Below are positions 23,939 through 34,855 of a stretch of 64,000 nucleotides of DNA, piece by piece (position 1 is the first letter of the stretch; each line of letters starts with the position of its first letter). Both the position numbers and the translations under genes were made by a program. Under the pieces are notes generated by a model that saw nothing but the letters and a program-made list of their open reading frames with translations, searched no databases and was not told where the DNA came from. This DNA is from Cycas panzhihuaensis (taxonomy: Eukaryota; Cycadophyta): assembly GCA_023213395.1 (NCBI GenBank), contig CM041465.1:140127741-140191740 (forward strand). Direction: 5' to 3'.

Positions 23939-24785
23939 ATGGCAAAACTAGTGAATGTAAAGTTTGAGGTGGAGAAATTTAATTGCAAAAACAACTTCAA
24001 GTTGTGGAAGTTGAAAGTATATGATGTTCTAGTATAATAAGGTTTATACAGAGCTCTTGCAGGCAATAAAAAAAACCCACAAGGATGGATGATGATGAAT
24101 GAGATGATATAAATAAAAGGGCTCTTAGCATAATACGATTTTACTTGGCAGATGAAGTTCTATTTAACATCGTAGGGGAGCAGATAATAGTAGGATTATG
24201 GACATAGTTGGAAGGCTTATATATGACCAAATCAATGATAAATCGAATCTACTTGAAGACACAACTGTACTCATTATGAATGAAGGAAGGTACAAAAATT
24301 ACTGATCATTTAAATATTTTCAATACCCTTATCTGTCAGTTAGCTAGTATCAATATCACAATTAAGGATGAGGATAAGGTTGTTACCTCATTATGTTTAT
24401 TTCCAGAATCCTGGGATAATATTGTCACCTCAATTAGTTTTAGCACTACAGATGAATTAGACTATGATTCTATTGTGAGTGCTTTGCTAATGGAAGAAGT
24501 GAGGAGGAAGTCTAGTCTTGAAATCTCCATACCAGAAGCTATGATAGCAAGGGGTAAAATAATTGAGAGAGGATAAAGCTCTAGGGACACATCAAGGTTA
24601 AATTCAAAAGGCAAGAAGAGTAAGCTCAGATGTTGGCACTGTAATATGACAGGTTACCTCAAGAAGGATTACTACAAAAGAAAGGAGTTCCAGAAAAAGG
24701 AAGATCCTACCAAGGAGGCTAATCATGTGGAGTCGAATCAAGGTACGAATGATGATATCTTGGTTGCTTATAATATTTCTCATTA
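23939..24785 (+). pseudogene. gag: Copia gag relic of element B
   Basis: Starts MAKLVNVKFEVEKFN (typical of Tork-type gags: MA...KFEVEKFDGxNxFxLWKxKV), then FKLWKLKVYDVLV. A UBN2 capsid region is mostly open at 24,280-24,576 (MKEGTKITDHLNIFNTLI ... DYDSIVSALLMEEVRRKSS). The zinc knuckle reads CWHCNMTGYLKKDYY: the first two Cys remain, but His has become Tyr and the last Cys Tyr, so it could not bind zinc. A TGA stands where the family has Trp, before MKEGTK. Confidence 0.87.
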
Positions 24786-25175
24786 TCATCATGATTGACT
24801 ATTAGATTCGAGTGTTTCACACCATATGTGTCTACATAAGAGTTAGTTTTCATCATAGCAACCTCTTAATGGTGGTGATGTTCTTATGCAAAATAAAGTT
24901 TCTTGTAAGATAGTGGACATTAATAACATCAGAATTAAAATATTTGATGGTGTAGTAAGAACATTAACTGAAGTTAGACATGTACCTGATCTAAAAAATA
25001 ATTTGATTTTCTTGGGTGAACTAGATTCTAGTGGTTATAAGTACACAGGTCATGAAGAATTCTTAAAGGTATCAAAAGGTGCCTTAATTATTATAAAAGC
25101 CTTAAAGAAAGGAAATCTTTACATTTTAGTGGGAAGCATAGATGTTAACCATATAGCTACAACATCAAAGACTGC
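24786..25175 (+). pseudogene. Copia protease relic of element B
   Basis: The active-site segment reads LLDSSVSHHMCLHKS, where the family has WILDSGASxHMCxxRxWF; Gly of the D-S-G triad is Ser. TAG follows HKS where Trp is expected. The rest is open from 24,886 on: VRTLTEVRHVPDLKNNLIFL, a well-preserved copia protease C-terminal block, and LDSSGYKYTG. Confidence 0.85.
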
Positions 25176-25790
25176 AGAAGATCTAGCTCAGTTATGGCAT
25201 CAAAGACTTAGGCACATGAGTGAGAGAGGACTTAAGGTGCTGATAAATTGTAAGTTATTTCCTAACTTACAACTTTCTGATTTAGATTTTTGTAAACATT
25301 ATATTTTTGGACAGCAGTATAGACTTAGGTTTAAAGTAGGGAGTCAAACTAGTAAAGGTGTTCTAGATTACATACATTCAGATGTGTAGGGACCAACCCC
25401 TATAATATCTTATGGAGGATCATTGTACTTTATCACATTTATAGATGATTACTCTAAAAAGGTATGGGTCTATTTTTTGAAAATAAAATCTAAAGTTTTT
25501 AGTGTATTTAAGCAATTTAACGCTCTAATTAAAAAGAGTACTGATAGGTGAAGTAAATATTTAAGAACTGACAATGGAGGTGAGTTCAACTCTTTGGAGT
25601 TTGAGAACTATTATAGAGAAGTTGGGATCGAAAAGCATAAGACCACTAGCTATACTCCACAGCAGAATGGCATAGCTAAGAACATAAATAGGACACTCTT
25701 AGAAAGAGTAAGAAGCATGCTAAGTAATGTAGGAGTGGAGCAGGGCTTATGGGTAGAAGATGTTCAAATAGCTTGCTATTTAGTAAATAG
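25176..25790 (+). pseudogene. Copia integrase relic of element B, part 1
   Basis: Pre-integrase zinc region LWHQRLRHMSERGLKVL ... FCKHYIFGQQ, then the core: LDYIHSDV followed by TAG and GPTPI (family HSDVWGP; first catalytic Asp present), [32 protein letters not shown] (second Asp present), and TPQQNGIAKNINRTLLERVR. The third position is Lys (family GVAERMNRTL), so the catalytic Glu is lost. The frame is cut at CYLVNS by element C (aatag duplication 25,786-25,790). Confidence 0.9.
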
Positions 25791-26177
25791 TGATGGAATA
25801 TAAACGATGGTGGAGATTGGATAGAGCCAAATCACATAATCAGTACATTATTACATAAACACATAAATCTTTTGTATTCAATCCATAATGAATGAGTACA
25901 TAGAAAATCTCTAAATGTAGGCAGTGTCTAAAGACACTAGGGTTGCACACCCCTCAAAATATATAATTTGGGGGAGGAGGGAAACTCCTCAACACCTAGA
26001 GTTTAAACAATAATAAAATATTACATAACTTAACTCAAAATAACTTAACTCAAATCAACTTAACCTTATCTTGTACTCACCTTCACATGTGAGCACCCAC
26101 ATGTGTAAATTGATGGGAGTGGTGTGTGCACTTTTGGGTGAAAGGTAGAAGTAGGGTGATGATTATTAACCCCAATA
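25791..26177 (-). repeat. 3' LTR of element C
   Basis: 387 bp; on the minus strand starts TATTGGGGTTAAT and ends TTCCATCA. Collinear with 35,593-35,996, which carries one extra ~17-base step in a short repeat of the type gggtgaaaggtgggagtgg near its start. Confidence 0.93.
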
Positions 26178-26189
26178 TTCTCCCCCTTA
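26178..26189 (-). other. Polypurine tract of element C
   Basis: On the minus strand taagggggagaa, directly before the 3' LTR. D has aaggaggagaa at the same place. Confidence 0.88.
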
Positions 26190-26909
26190 ATGATCATCAC
26201 GAATAACTTTGTATTCTCTTTAAACTTATGGAATTTGAACTTGAAAAAAACTTTAAAATTTTATCTTTTAGCTTGATCACTATTAACTTTGCTTCATCCT
26301 TTTAGTAATGTGTGTGTCTTTGCTATTGAGTGGTTCAAAAAAACTCCAAGTAAATGTAACTTAAATTTAATGAAAGTGAATGGTTATAACTTTAACTTTA
26401 TTAACTAGAACTTTAACTTTGACTTCTAAAATGTTTGTGTTATGAGTGACTATCATATCATAAGATTTCTCCTCTATCATATCATAAGATTTTTTCACCT
26501 CAAATGGAGTATTAGGTTCTTATGCAATAAGATGATCATACATTTGACTTGAATTTTCCTTGGTCTTATCATCACAATCCACCTGCTTTGGCACCTATCT
26601 CACATACTCAACAATATCAACGTTAAATTCAGTTACATTGAGGGTATCTCCTCCATAAGTAGAAACTAAGATGTCCCATATAGATTTGGAAGTCATCAGT
26701 TCACAAACTTTAGAGAACACATTATCATCTATAATGTAAAAAAGTAGAGCTAAGACTTTATTATCTTTTTTAAAGTTTTCTTTAATATTAAGATTATATT
26801 CGTTTTGTAAGTATTTCCAAAGATCATTTGTAATGAAATAATTTTTCATTGTTTTATGCCATTATGAAAAATGTTAGCCATCAAATATAGGAAATTATAT
26901 TATGTTTAG
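26190..26909 (-). pseudogene. gag: Gag-like frame of element C (copia UBN2 type)
   Basis: The only protein-like frame of C, lying between leader and polypurine tract. On the minus strand it begins with FPIFDG and WHKTMKNYFITNDLWKYLQ, then EYNLNIKENFKKDNKVLALL, FYIIDDNVFSKVCELMTSK, and IWDILVSTYGGDTLN. This is the N-terminal and UBN2 capsid region of copia gag (DLWDxVExGY ... ALxxIxxALDDxVFxRIxxxxTAKEAWDIL). 26,595-26,849 is fully open. Two 8-residue repeats ending SYDMI follow (26,451-26,498). A basic tail (FKVFFKFKFHKFKE-like, with stops) runs up to the polypurine tract. No zinc knuckle is visible. It is homologous throughout to the D frame, so the arrangement predates both insertions. Confidence 0.85.
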
Positions 26910-29164
26910 ATTGATTTCCATTTGTATTAAAAACTTTAGTATATAAAAAAAAATGCTTTTACTAAGTAAACTTTTTATACTTCTTAATCAAAATATGTGC
27001 CTTTAGAAGATATCAAAGAACTCAATAAATCAATAAACTTATAATTTTAAATATACTCTTTGAAAGAACTATGTAAGTAATCACAATGCCTTTCAAAAAA
27101 TAAAAGATACCTTCAGAAAATAAATCAAGTAGATGTAACTTTTATAAGTGCAATAAGGAAATAATTTTTTTAATAATGATAAATGGAAAAAATACTTTCA
27201 ATAAGTGTATGCCTTTAAAATAAACTTTGAAATATGCTTTTTAGATATACTTTTGAATACAATTAATATAAGAGTAAATTTTGCATGTAACTAATATCTT
27301 TTTAACTATGCAAATCTGAAATAAGACTTTTGATGATGAAAAAATAAAGAATCCTTAAGTTTTTTATTTTTAAATAAATAATTATAAATTTGACCAAAGA
27401 ATGACTTTCTTTCAATGCATGAAATCTTTTATCTTGATGAAGATATATAATGCTAAAAATATGAAATATATATAAGTATATATTCACTTTGAAAGATAAC
27501 AAATATGAAGAAGAAACTTTAAATAAAATGAATTGTACCTATTTTTTGTTACCAGTCCACTTGGCTTGTCACTTACTTTGTGATCAATTTCTACTATAAA
27601 TTAGATTAAAAGGAAGCTATATGAAAGTCAAATAGAAGCCTCAAATATATATTATAAGTGATTAATAAGAAATGAAATAAAGAACTCCTTGAAAATGTTT
27701 TAGAAGACAAGCATGTTCAAATATCTTAAATTCTCAAGTTGGGCAGCTTCAAATCTATACTAAATAGTGTCAAAATAAGGTGAGATTACACCAATTTGAA
27801 GATCAATAAAATATCTAATCAATGAAACTAACTGTTTTGACAACGGATTTCTACAAGTTAATATTTTAATATACCAAAAATGTAGTCCTCCTTTTGAGGC
27901 TTAACGGGAGCTTGGGGCTCAAAATATTATGAAATGCTAGTAAAAATCTTATAGAACAATGTAAATTAATCAAATATAGTGTAGAGAGCTTCTTAATATA
28001 TTTTTTAGTTGAAAAAACTTGAGAAATAATATATAAAAAATATGTAATAATGGTAAATTGAGAACTATTTTATACCTTAAGTTTGAGGGCTTAGAGCACC
28101 TATAAAATAGACTTAAAATGTAATAAAACCAACTTAAATATATAGATCTCTAAAATAGATTTCACCAAAATCAGATGGTACTCAATTCTGAGTTATGAAT
28201 CTCAAGATATTAAAGAAATTGTAAAAGTATCCTACTAAGGTTAAGAGAATAGGGAGCAAAAACAAGGTCAATTTGACCTACTCAAACCTGCAAAATATTG
28301 AGTCAAATCAATAAAAAAATACCTTCAGGAAGTAGTTCTCTAAATTAAAATTCTAACGAATCTTACGGTTTTGAAATCTGATTTCTGGTTAAGGAGATAC
28401 AGTTGAAAATGTAAGTAGTACATTTTATGTAAATATGGTAAAAAATACTAAAGTGTCACTTTCACCAATTAAAATAATGATTAAAATAAATACTAAAAAA
28501 TAAAACAAGTAAATAGTGATAAAGTTTTCTGAAAATAAATTATTGCTGAGTAGATCTGAGTAGAAAATAATCTTTTAGTGATAAAATATAACTTAATAAA
28601 AAAGTAATTTTGTGAAAATAATTTAAAACAGCTTTTAAAATTAATGATTGACTTTAAACTGATTAAAGCAGGTTAAATTAGCTCTGAATATGGCATATGA
28701 CTAGTCAAAATTATACCTTAGAAAATTTTAAACTCAATGGCATAGGCTTTATCAGAAATCGATAACCCAATCAAGAGATATGGAAAAAATTAGCTAAGTA
28801 CCCAATGTTTTAATAAAAAATAAAAGAAAAAGAAAAAGAAAAATGTTATAAGACTTATGTTGGCCCCTTTCAAAATGGGCTAAATGTTACATGGGATAAT
28901 AAATCTTTCAAATACTAAATCTTACAAATATAATGAAGAAGATATATCAAAAAACCAAAAAACATATATGTTTATATTTAAAAAAATAGGAAGAACCTAG
29001 TAATGCAATTATGACAGATTTGCAGAAGATGGATTTTAGAGCATGAAAACTTCTTCCACAATGCTCGAAACTTCAAACAGATTATTTTAGTAGATAGATC
29101 TACTCTTGTATAACTTCTCCAAGAAACTTATTAGGCTGAATACACACTAAATCTTGTACATATC
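26910..29164 (-). other. Non-coding leader of element C, proximal part
   Basis: AT-rich, no domain. It is homologous in order to the D leader: for example the minus-strand text around 28,500-28,740 matches 32,820-33,000 of D, and the poly-pyrimidine block near 28,820-28,845 (minus ttctttttctttttc) matches 32,690-32,716. D's 31,150-32,650 segment has no counterpart here. Confidence 0.75.
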
Positions 29165-29860
29165 TGAACAAAAATATTGAATGAATGGACAAAAATATAC
29201 CTAAAATGGTTAAATATTTAACAAAATATGCAGATCTAGAGAAACTATTGCATATATCTAGAGAAAATATTAAAAAAATGTACCAAATATGCCAAAAATA
29301 GTCAAATATTTAACAAAATATGCAAATTTAGAGAAAATATTATATAGATCTGGAGAAAAACTTACATAAATAGACCAAATATACCAAAAATTATCAGATA
29401 TTTAACAAAATATGTAGATCTGGAGAAAATATTGCATAGATCTAGAGAAAATTTTGAATAAATAGACCAAATATACAAAAGATGATCAAATATTTAATAA
29501 AATATGCAGATTTGGAGAAAATATTATATAGATATGAAGAAAATATTTTAAAAATAGACCAAATATACAAAAAATGGTAAGATATTTAACAAAATATGTA
29601 TATTTGGAGAAAATATTGCATAGATATAGAGAAAATCTTGAATAAATAGACCAAATATACTAAAAAATGGTCAAATATTAATCAAAATATACAGATTTGA
29701 AGAAAATATTGTATAAATATGAGAAAATATTGAATATATAGATAAAATAAACTAGAAATTGCCAAGTATTTGATAAAATATATAGATCTTATTGATAAAA
29801 CTTTGTTAAGTAATGAAATCTTTGAATATTTACTGATTACAGCTGTGAACCTACACAGAT
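29165..29860 (-). repeat. 92-bp tandem array in the leader of C
   Basis: Seven copies. The word caaatatttaac (or a one- to three-base variant) starts at 29,211, 29,303, 29,395, 29,487, 29,579, 29,672 and 29,763, giving steps of 92, 92, 92, 92, 93 and 91. Each unit also holds one or two agatct-like cores (agatctgg, agatctag). A further copy lies across the D insertion at 35,285. Homologous units occur in D. Confidence 0.93.
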
Positions 29861-29901
29861 TTATAAAAAATATTAAATAAATAGATAAAATATGCTAGAA
29901 A

Positions 29902-30319
29902 TATTGGAGTTAATCGTCATCACTCCACTCCCACCTTCCAACCAGAATTGCACACCGCATCAACCTCATTTTACATATGTGGGTGTTCAACATGCGTAGC
30001 TAAGTTAAGGTAATATTTGATTTGATTTAAATTAATTTGAGTTAGTTTCATTTGAGTTAAGTTAGCATTATTTTATTGTTAATTTAAATTTCAAGAGTTG
30101 AGGAGTTTCCCTTCTCCTCCAAAATTATAAATATTAAGGGGTATGCGACCCTAGTGTCTTTAGATACTGCCCTCGTTTGGGAAATTTGTAATGCTCACTT
30201 CTCACAATGGATTGAATATAGAAGTTTCATGTATTTATGATACAACAATGTATTGATCTATTGATCTATTGAAGTTTATTCTATGTTCTTCCATGTTCTC
30301 CTATAATATTTTTCCTACA
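29902..30319 (+). repeat. 5' LTR of element D
   Basis: 418 bp, starts TATTGGAGTTAAT, ends TTTCCTACA. Collinear with 34,867-35,275 and related to both LTRs of C (shared blocks: catcactccactcccacctt, gttaagttagcattatttta, ttgaggagtttccc, ccctagtgtctttaga). Confidence 0.94.
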
Positions 30320-30321
30320 TT

Positions 30322-30333
30322 TGGTATCAGAGC
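30322..30333 (+). other. Primer-binding site of element D
   Basis: A perfect tggtatcagagc two bases after the 5' LTR, complementary to the initiator tRNA-Met 3' end. It is followed by agtcgat, the same extension seen at the primer-binding site of gypsy J (56,303). Confidence 0.93.
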
Positions 30334-30649
30334 AGTCGATTACTGGCCTATCGAAATTTTTTTAAAGAAGCAAGAAGATTTTGAGGCAGATTTACTCTCA
30401 AGGAAGCAAATATTGGTTACATTTATCTTCTACAAGTTTTTTCAGCAAGTTTCTCATATTATTTCATCACAATTTTCTTATTATTGAGTCATATTTTAAA
30501 AAATAACAAAGATATTTTAGATTTTCCAAAGATTTGTGCAGATTTATAAAGGATTTCAACTATAAACTACATTTTTTTAAAGATTTGTGAAGGAGATCAA
30601 TAGTAAGCTATACATTATTTAAGTTTTTCTTTATATTTGTGATATATTT

Positions 30650-30970
30650 TCTCATATCTATATATTTTTATCAAATATTTAGCATCTTTTAAGCATATTT
30701 TTGTCTATTTATCTAGTACTTTTTACATATCTATAAAGGATATCAACTGCATACAAAAGTTATCAAAGTTTCTCTTCAAGATCTGCAACTTTTACTTCAG
30801 ATCTACTATATTTCACTTTAGATCTATTTATTTCAAAAGTTATTTCGACATTTTTTAGTATATTTGTTTCAGATCTGCAACATTTAGTTCAGATCTGCTA
30901 TATTTCATTTCAGATCTGTATTTTTTCATCACATATTTGACTATATTTTTAAGTTTTTTTACAGATCTAC
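30650..30970 (+). repeat. 92-bp repeats in the leader of D
   Basis: The words agatctgcaac and the following tactatatttca / tgctatatttca recur at 30,779 and 30,871, exactly 92 bp apart. An upstream degenerate unit (tcaaatatttagcatc near 30,672) matches the C unit. About three copies against seven or eight in C. Palindromic cagatctg cores are repeated six to eight times. Confidence 0.85.
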
Positions 30971-31406
30971 AAATTTTTTTGGGGAATATTCAACCATCTG
31001 AAGAAGTTATACTATAGATCTCATTGCTACAAATCAGCTACAACTATGTTTACCAGGTTCCTCATACATTTTTTTTCAAATTTAAATACATTTTTCTGAT
31101 ATATCTGCTTCATATATTTGAAAAGATCTCAAATACATATACATGCATTTCATTTGCTTGATTTATTTTTTGGTCAAAATATTTAAAATCTTCTGGTTCA
31201 TTTGTGCTCCACTAAATCAATAAGAAAAAAATAATAATATTTTTTTATATTTTATTTGTACAAATATATGATTGTTTGAAATATTACATCATTTACAAAA
31301 AGGGGAATACAACAATTTGTTGCATGTAAATATAGAGTATACAAGGCTTTATATCATAAAACATAGCATGCATAATACTTTTTTATAATATAAAATTTGT
31401 AATGCA

Positions 31407-31553
31407 CTAATTACACAATTGGAGGGTCATGCAACAAGAGCTAAAAGGGACCCAATTTTTTTTTGCTGCCAAGAGAAGAGTAGCCTGCAGTGTATTTTTT
31501 TTGTCTTTAGGTTGTAAGCATTGTCCTTCATTTTGAATCTCTCTCTTAAGAAC
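31407..31553 (-). CDS. Candidate last exon of the host-gene-like segment
   Basis: An open minus-strand stretch of 48 codons after a good acceptor (cttctgcagcag/gttctt): VLKREIQNEGQCLQPKDKKN, then TLQATLLLAAKKNWVPF, ending in TAG. It overlaps the end of the previous frame, so only one of the two would be used in a given transcript. It has protein-like composition but no recognised domain. Downstream is AT-rich sequence that could supply a poly(A) signal. Confidence 0.28.
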   Translation of the reverse strand, partial: VLKREIQNEGQCLQPKDKKNTLQATLLLAAKKNWVPFSSCCMTLQLCN

Positions 31554-31695
31554 CTGCTGCAGAAGTATTTATATCAAAACCAACTATTGAAGTTGTTACA
31601 TTTGCATTTTGTTCATCTTGAAATTCCCAAGTGAATAAATATTTGTCACTGTTAATAACACAATACTTGCACAATATTCTAACAAGAGGCCTATT
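31546..31695 (-). CDS. Candidate internal or terminal exon of the same gene
   Basis: An open minus-strand stretch of 49 codons ending in TAA: CKYCVINSDKYLFTWEFQDE, then QNANVTTSIVGFDINTSAAG. It is balanced in composition, unlike the low-complexity frames elsewhere in the window. An acceptor-like tattaacag inside it (about 31,651) has the right phase for the donor after the signal-peptide exon. NVT is a potential N-glycosylation site, consistent with a secreted product. No family recognised. Confidence 0.3.
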   Translation of the reverse strand, partial: NRPLVRILCKYCVINSDKYLFTWEFQDEQNANVTTSIVGFDINTSAAGS

Positions 31696-32054
31696 TTATG
31701 TGTCCAAGCAAACTAGCTTCTCGAAATCTGAGTACTTTTTCATTACCTGCAACCTTTTACATACTTTCTTTAGTCCCTTTGCATGCAAAGGCCTACTTTT
31801 TTTGCTTCATATCTGAAGTTACAAACACTTACTTTTGGGTTTCCACCACGTCCTCTTATAATTGAAAGCCTCTAGAATCAATAGTCATTACTTATCAGTC
31901 CTCTATTGTTAACAATCTTAAAACAAATAAAGAGATATGTTTACTATGTTAAATTAGAGCCACAAAAAGTAGACAATATTCAGATATTGAACCTTACAAC
32001 ATTTCCTATCACATCTAAAAGGCAAAGAATAACCAAATATATCCTAAAAGGGTC

Positions 32055-32186
32055 CTACCATAGGTCACTTAGAGGATTCCATTGAGACAAGACAAAATGG
32101 GGTAAAACAGTGGGAACAAAAGCCTCGCAACATATTATCACAGTCACAACCAGAACACAACCTAAAATCCCCTTAGCAACTGCCAT
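32055..32186 (-). CDS. Candidate first exon encoding a signal peptide (host-gene-like)
   Basis: A 43-codon frame on the minus strand starting MAVAKGILGCVLVVTVIICC. It has a basic n-region, a hydrophobic core of about 14 residues, and a small-residue region (CCEAF) suited to signal-peptidase cleavage, followed by VPTVLPH and LSQWNPLSDL. The stop is formed by the G-TAG of a possible 5' splice site (ctatg/gtagga), so the exon would end in phase after DL. A plausible acceptor at about 31,651 (ttattaacag/tgacaa) would join it in frame to the open stretch at 31,546-31,695. I do not recognise the protein. Family, expression and splicing are unproven; it may be a fragment. Confidence 0.4.
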   Translation of the reverse strand: MAVAKGILGCVLVVTVIICCEAFVPTVLPHFVLSQWNPLSDLW

Positions 32187-32386
32187 GTAAACACTACCCT
32201 AAGAGCCTCCAATGTGACTCCACTAATCGTTACAAATAATCCTAATCACCTCGAAACTGGTATTGATCAATCCACATGCTCTAATCAGGTTGCCCGTCAT
32301 CCTCCTTCTCTGCGTGACAGCAGCCTGCACATTCATTCTAGAATGATTCTAGCCCAGAGCTTTCACGGTACAGCCACATCGACTCA

Positions 32387-32396
32387 ACAATTTATA
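32387..32396 (-). promoter_or_regulatory. TATA-like box upstream of the signal-peptide exon
   Basis: On the minus strand GATTATAAATTG, about 200 bp upstream of the ATG at 32,186. Surrounding sequence is the CpG-rich patch. Promoter activity is inferred from sequence and position only. Confidence 0.35.
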
Positions 32397-32650
32397 ATCC
32401 ATGATGGTTCGTATGTAAGCGTGGCTACGTACGTCTACATAGGGTGCGACGTGATAGCCAAAGGGTGCGATGGCGTGACAACCAAGGGCATGGTGGGAAT
32501 CTTTCATTTTATTTTTATTTTTATTTTTTTTATTGTTATAAAGTTTATAAAATTTAATTACATTATATAAATTTTAGAATCCGTTTTTTAAAAAATACCT
32601 AGCCCCTTAAGACTTAGCTTCCAGTCACGAGACCCTTTCACGTGACTATA

Positions 32651-34106
32651 ACTTATCACAAAATGGGCTAACAAATGTTTACAACATTTTTTTCTTTTTC
32701 TTTTTTTCTTTTTCATTTTTATATAGGGTTACTGGCAAATTTTTGCCATAATTCCTTACTGAGTCATCAGTTTCTGACGAAACTAGTTTCATTGCATCAA
32801 AAATATTTTGTAGATTGATTTCGACTGGTCATATGACCAATTTGGACAAGATTTAACCCTGTTTCAGTCAAATTAAAGTTGATCAGTCCCTTTTTAAGCC
32901 TTTTTTAAACTTTTTACAAAATCACGTTTTGAACTGATTATATTTTATTACTGGGAAATTATTTTCTACCCAGATTTATTCTACAGTGATCTACATTCAA
33001 CAAACTTTATTACCAACTATTTATTTTAATTTTTAGAATTTATTTTGATCATTATTTTAATCGTCAAAAGTGTCACTTTAGTGGTTTTTAACATTTTTCT
33101 TAACATTTTACCATAAAGGTACCTGTTACCATTTTCATTATAACTTTTCTATTTTATATTAGAATTTAGTCTCGTTAGTTTTGTTGGGAATATGACTCAA
33201 CCCTCTTCGATCTGACATAGTTTTTTATAATATTTGAAGTGGTTTTACTAATTTTCAAATTGATCAATGTAGAGGTACTTAATTACCTCAAATCTGCTAT
33301 TTTTTACATATATTTTATATATATTTCTTAAAATAATTTCATTTAAAAATATATTAAACAATACTCTAAGATATATTTTACTATTTTATAGTATTCCATA
33401 AAGTTTTATTAGTAATTTATGCTTTTTTGAGCTCCCTGCTCCCTTTAAGCCTCAAAAAGAGGTCTATACCTTTGATTTATCAAAACTTGATTTGTAGGAA
33501 CCCATTTTCAAAACGGATAGTTCCACTAGATTCATACTTCATTAATCTATATATTGGTAAAGTTTCATGTTCTTCTAATATCATTTAGTATATTTTTGAA
33601 GCAGCCAAACTTGAGGTCATTCTCTAATCCTTCTTTTAAAAAACGTTTATTCATACTCTTTATCCTTCAAAATAAAATATACATATATTTTAGTTTTTTT
33701 AGTATTATATATTATCATCAAGGCTAAGGATTTATTACATTGAGAGTTTATATTTATTCATTTGAAAAAAATCAAAAGGTTAAAGATTATTCATTTTATT
33801 ATCAAAGTTACATTTCAGATTTGTATTACTAAAAGAATCTTTATTTCATTCAAATTTATATATATATTCATCACATTTCAAAGTTTACTCTAAAGGCATA
33901 TTTATTCAAAGGTTTTTTTATTTATCATTATTGAAAGGATCACTTCCTTATTGTGCCTAGTTGATTGACTTTCTAAAGGGCATTACATCTCCTTTAAAAA
34001 GTTCATCTGAAATTCTATATGTTCATTGGTGAATTACATTTATTTTAAAGAGTATATTTGATTTGGTAAAAGCATATATTTTATATACTAAAGTTTCTTT
34101 AATAAA
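32651..34106 (+). other. Non-coding leader of element D, distal part
   Basis: AT-rich, no domain; aligns in order with 28,870 down to 26,920 of C. The alignment of two independently inserted copies over this length shows that the leader is a stable part of the family. Confidence 0.75.
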
Positions 34107-34507
34107 ATGGCACAATTTCCTATATTCAATGGGCAAAATTTTTCACTTTAGCATAAGACTATGCAAAATTATTTTATTGAACATGATATTCTAAAATATT
34201 TGCAATATGAATGTGATTTTAGTATTAAAAAAAAATTAGAAAGAATAATGAAGTTTTAGGTTTATTATTTTGCACTATAAATGATAATGTTTTTTCTAGA
34301 GTTTCTAAATTAACTACTTCTAAATCTGTTTGGAATGTATTGATTTCTACTTATGGGGGAGATACCCTCAATGTATTTGATATTATTTTTTATGAGCATG
34401 TGAGACAGGTGATAGAGCAACTGAATCATAATGATAACACCCATGAAGATTCAGATCAAATGCATGACCAACTTGCTATACAAGTACCTGATCCTCTATT
34501 TGAGGGG

Positions 34508-34627
34508 GAGAATGAATCTTATGACATGATAGAGAATGAATCTTATGACATGATGGAGAATGAATCATATGATATGACGAAAAATGAATCCTATGATATG
34601 ATAAAGAATGAACCTAATGATATGACA
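34508..34627 (+). repeat. Five 24-nt coding repeats (acidic 8-residue unit)
   Basis: gagaatgaatcttatgac and variants repeated five times at exact 24-nt spacing, each encoding x-N-E-S-Y-D-M-x (the last unit has P-N for S-Y). C has two units at 26,451-26,498. The repeat keeps frame, which argues that copy-number change happened under coding constraint. Confidence 0.92.
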
Positions 34628-34855
34628 GTCAAAGTTAAATTTCTAGAAGTTTAAGTCAAAGTTGCAGATATTCTTTTTTATACAAATCAAGTATCATTTA
34701 CTTATAGATTTTTTATATCATTCCATGGTAAAGAGACATATGTGGCTATAAGGATGAGAAGAGTTGATAAAGATCAAGATCAGAATTTCAAAGGTTTTTT
34801 CAAATACAAGTTCCATAAGTTTAAGGAGAAGATACAAGTGTTTGTGATGACCATT

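Larger units (their letters stand above)
31150..32650 (-). other. Extra ~1.5-kb segment in D, absent from C
   Basis: Flanking leader sequence on both sides aligns with C (28,950 and 28,870 of C), but this block has no match there. It differs in base composition: 32,230-32,500 is CpG-rich (gcgacg, acgtacg, gcgatggcg). On the minus strand it carries, in order, a TATA-like box, a signal-peptide-like exon, several splice-like sites, and two open 3' frames, which is what a small intron-containing gene would look like. A perfect 7-bp inverted repeat with an 11-nt loop (32,623-32,629 / 32,641-32,647) sits at the right edge. Clear target-site duplications around the block were not identified. Confidence 0.6.

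Noticed and set aside
31400-32200. Firm gene model with a full exon chain for the segment in D
   Set aside because: Several splice choices are possible and small in-between exons are ambiguous, so only the three open stretches are listed, with low confidence.
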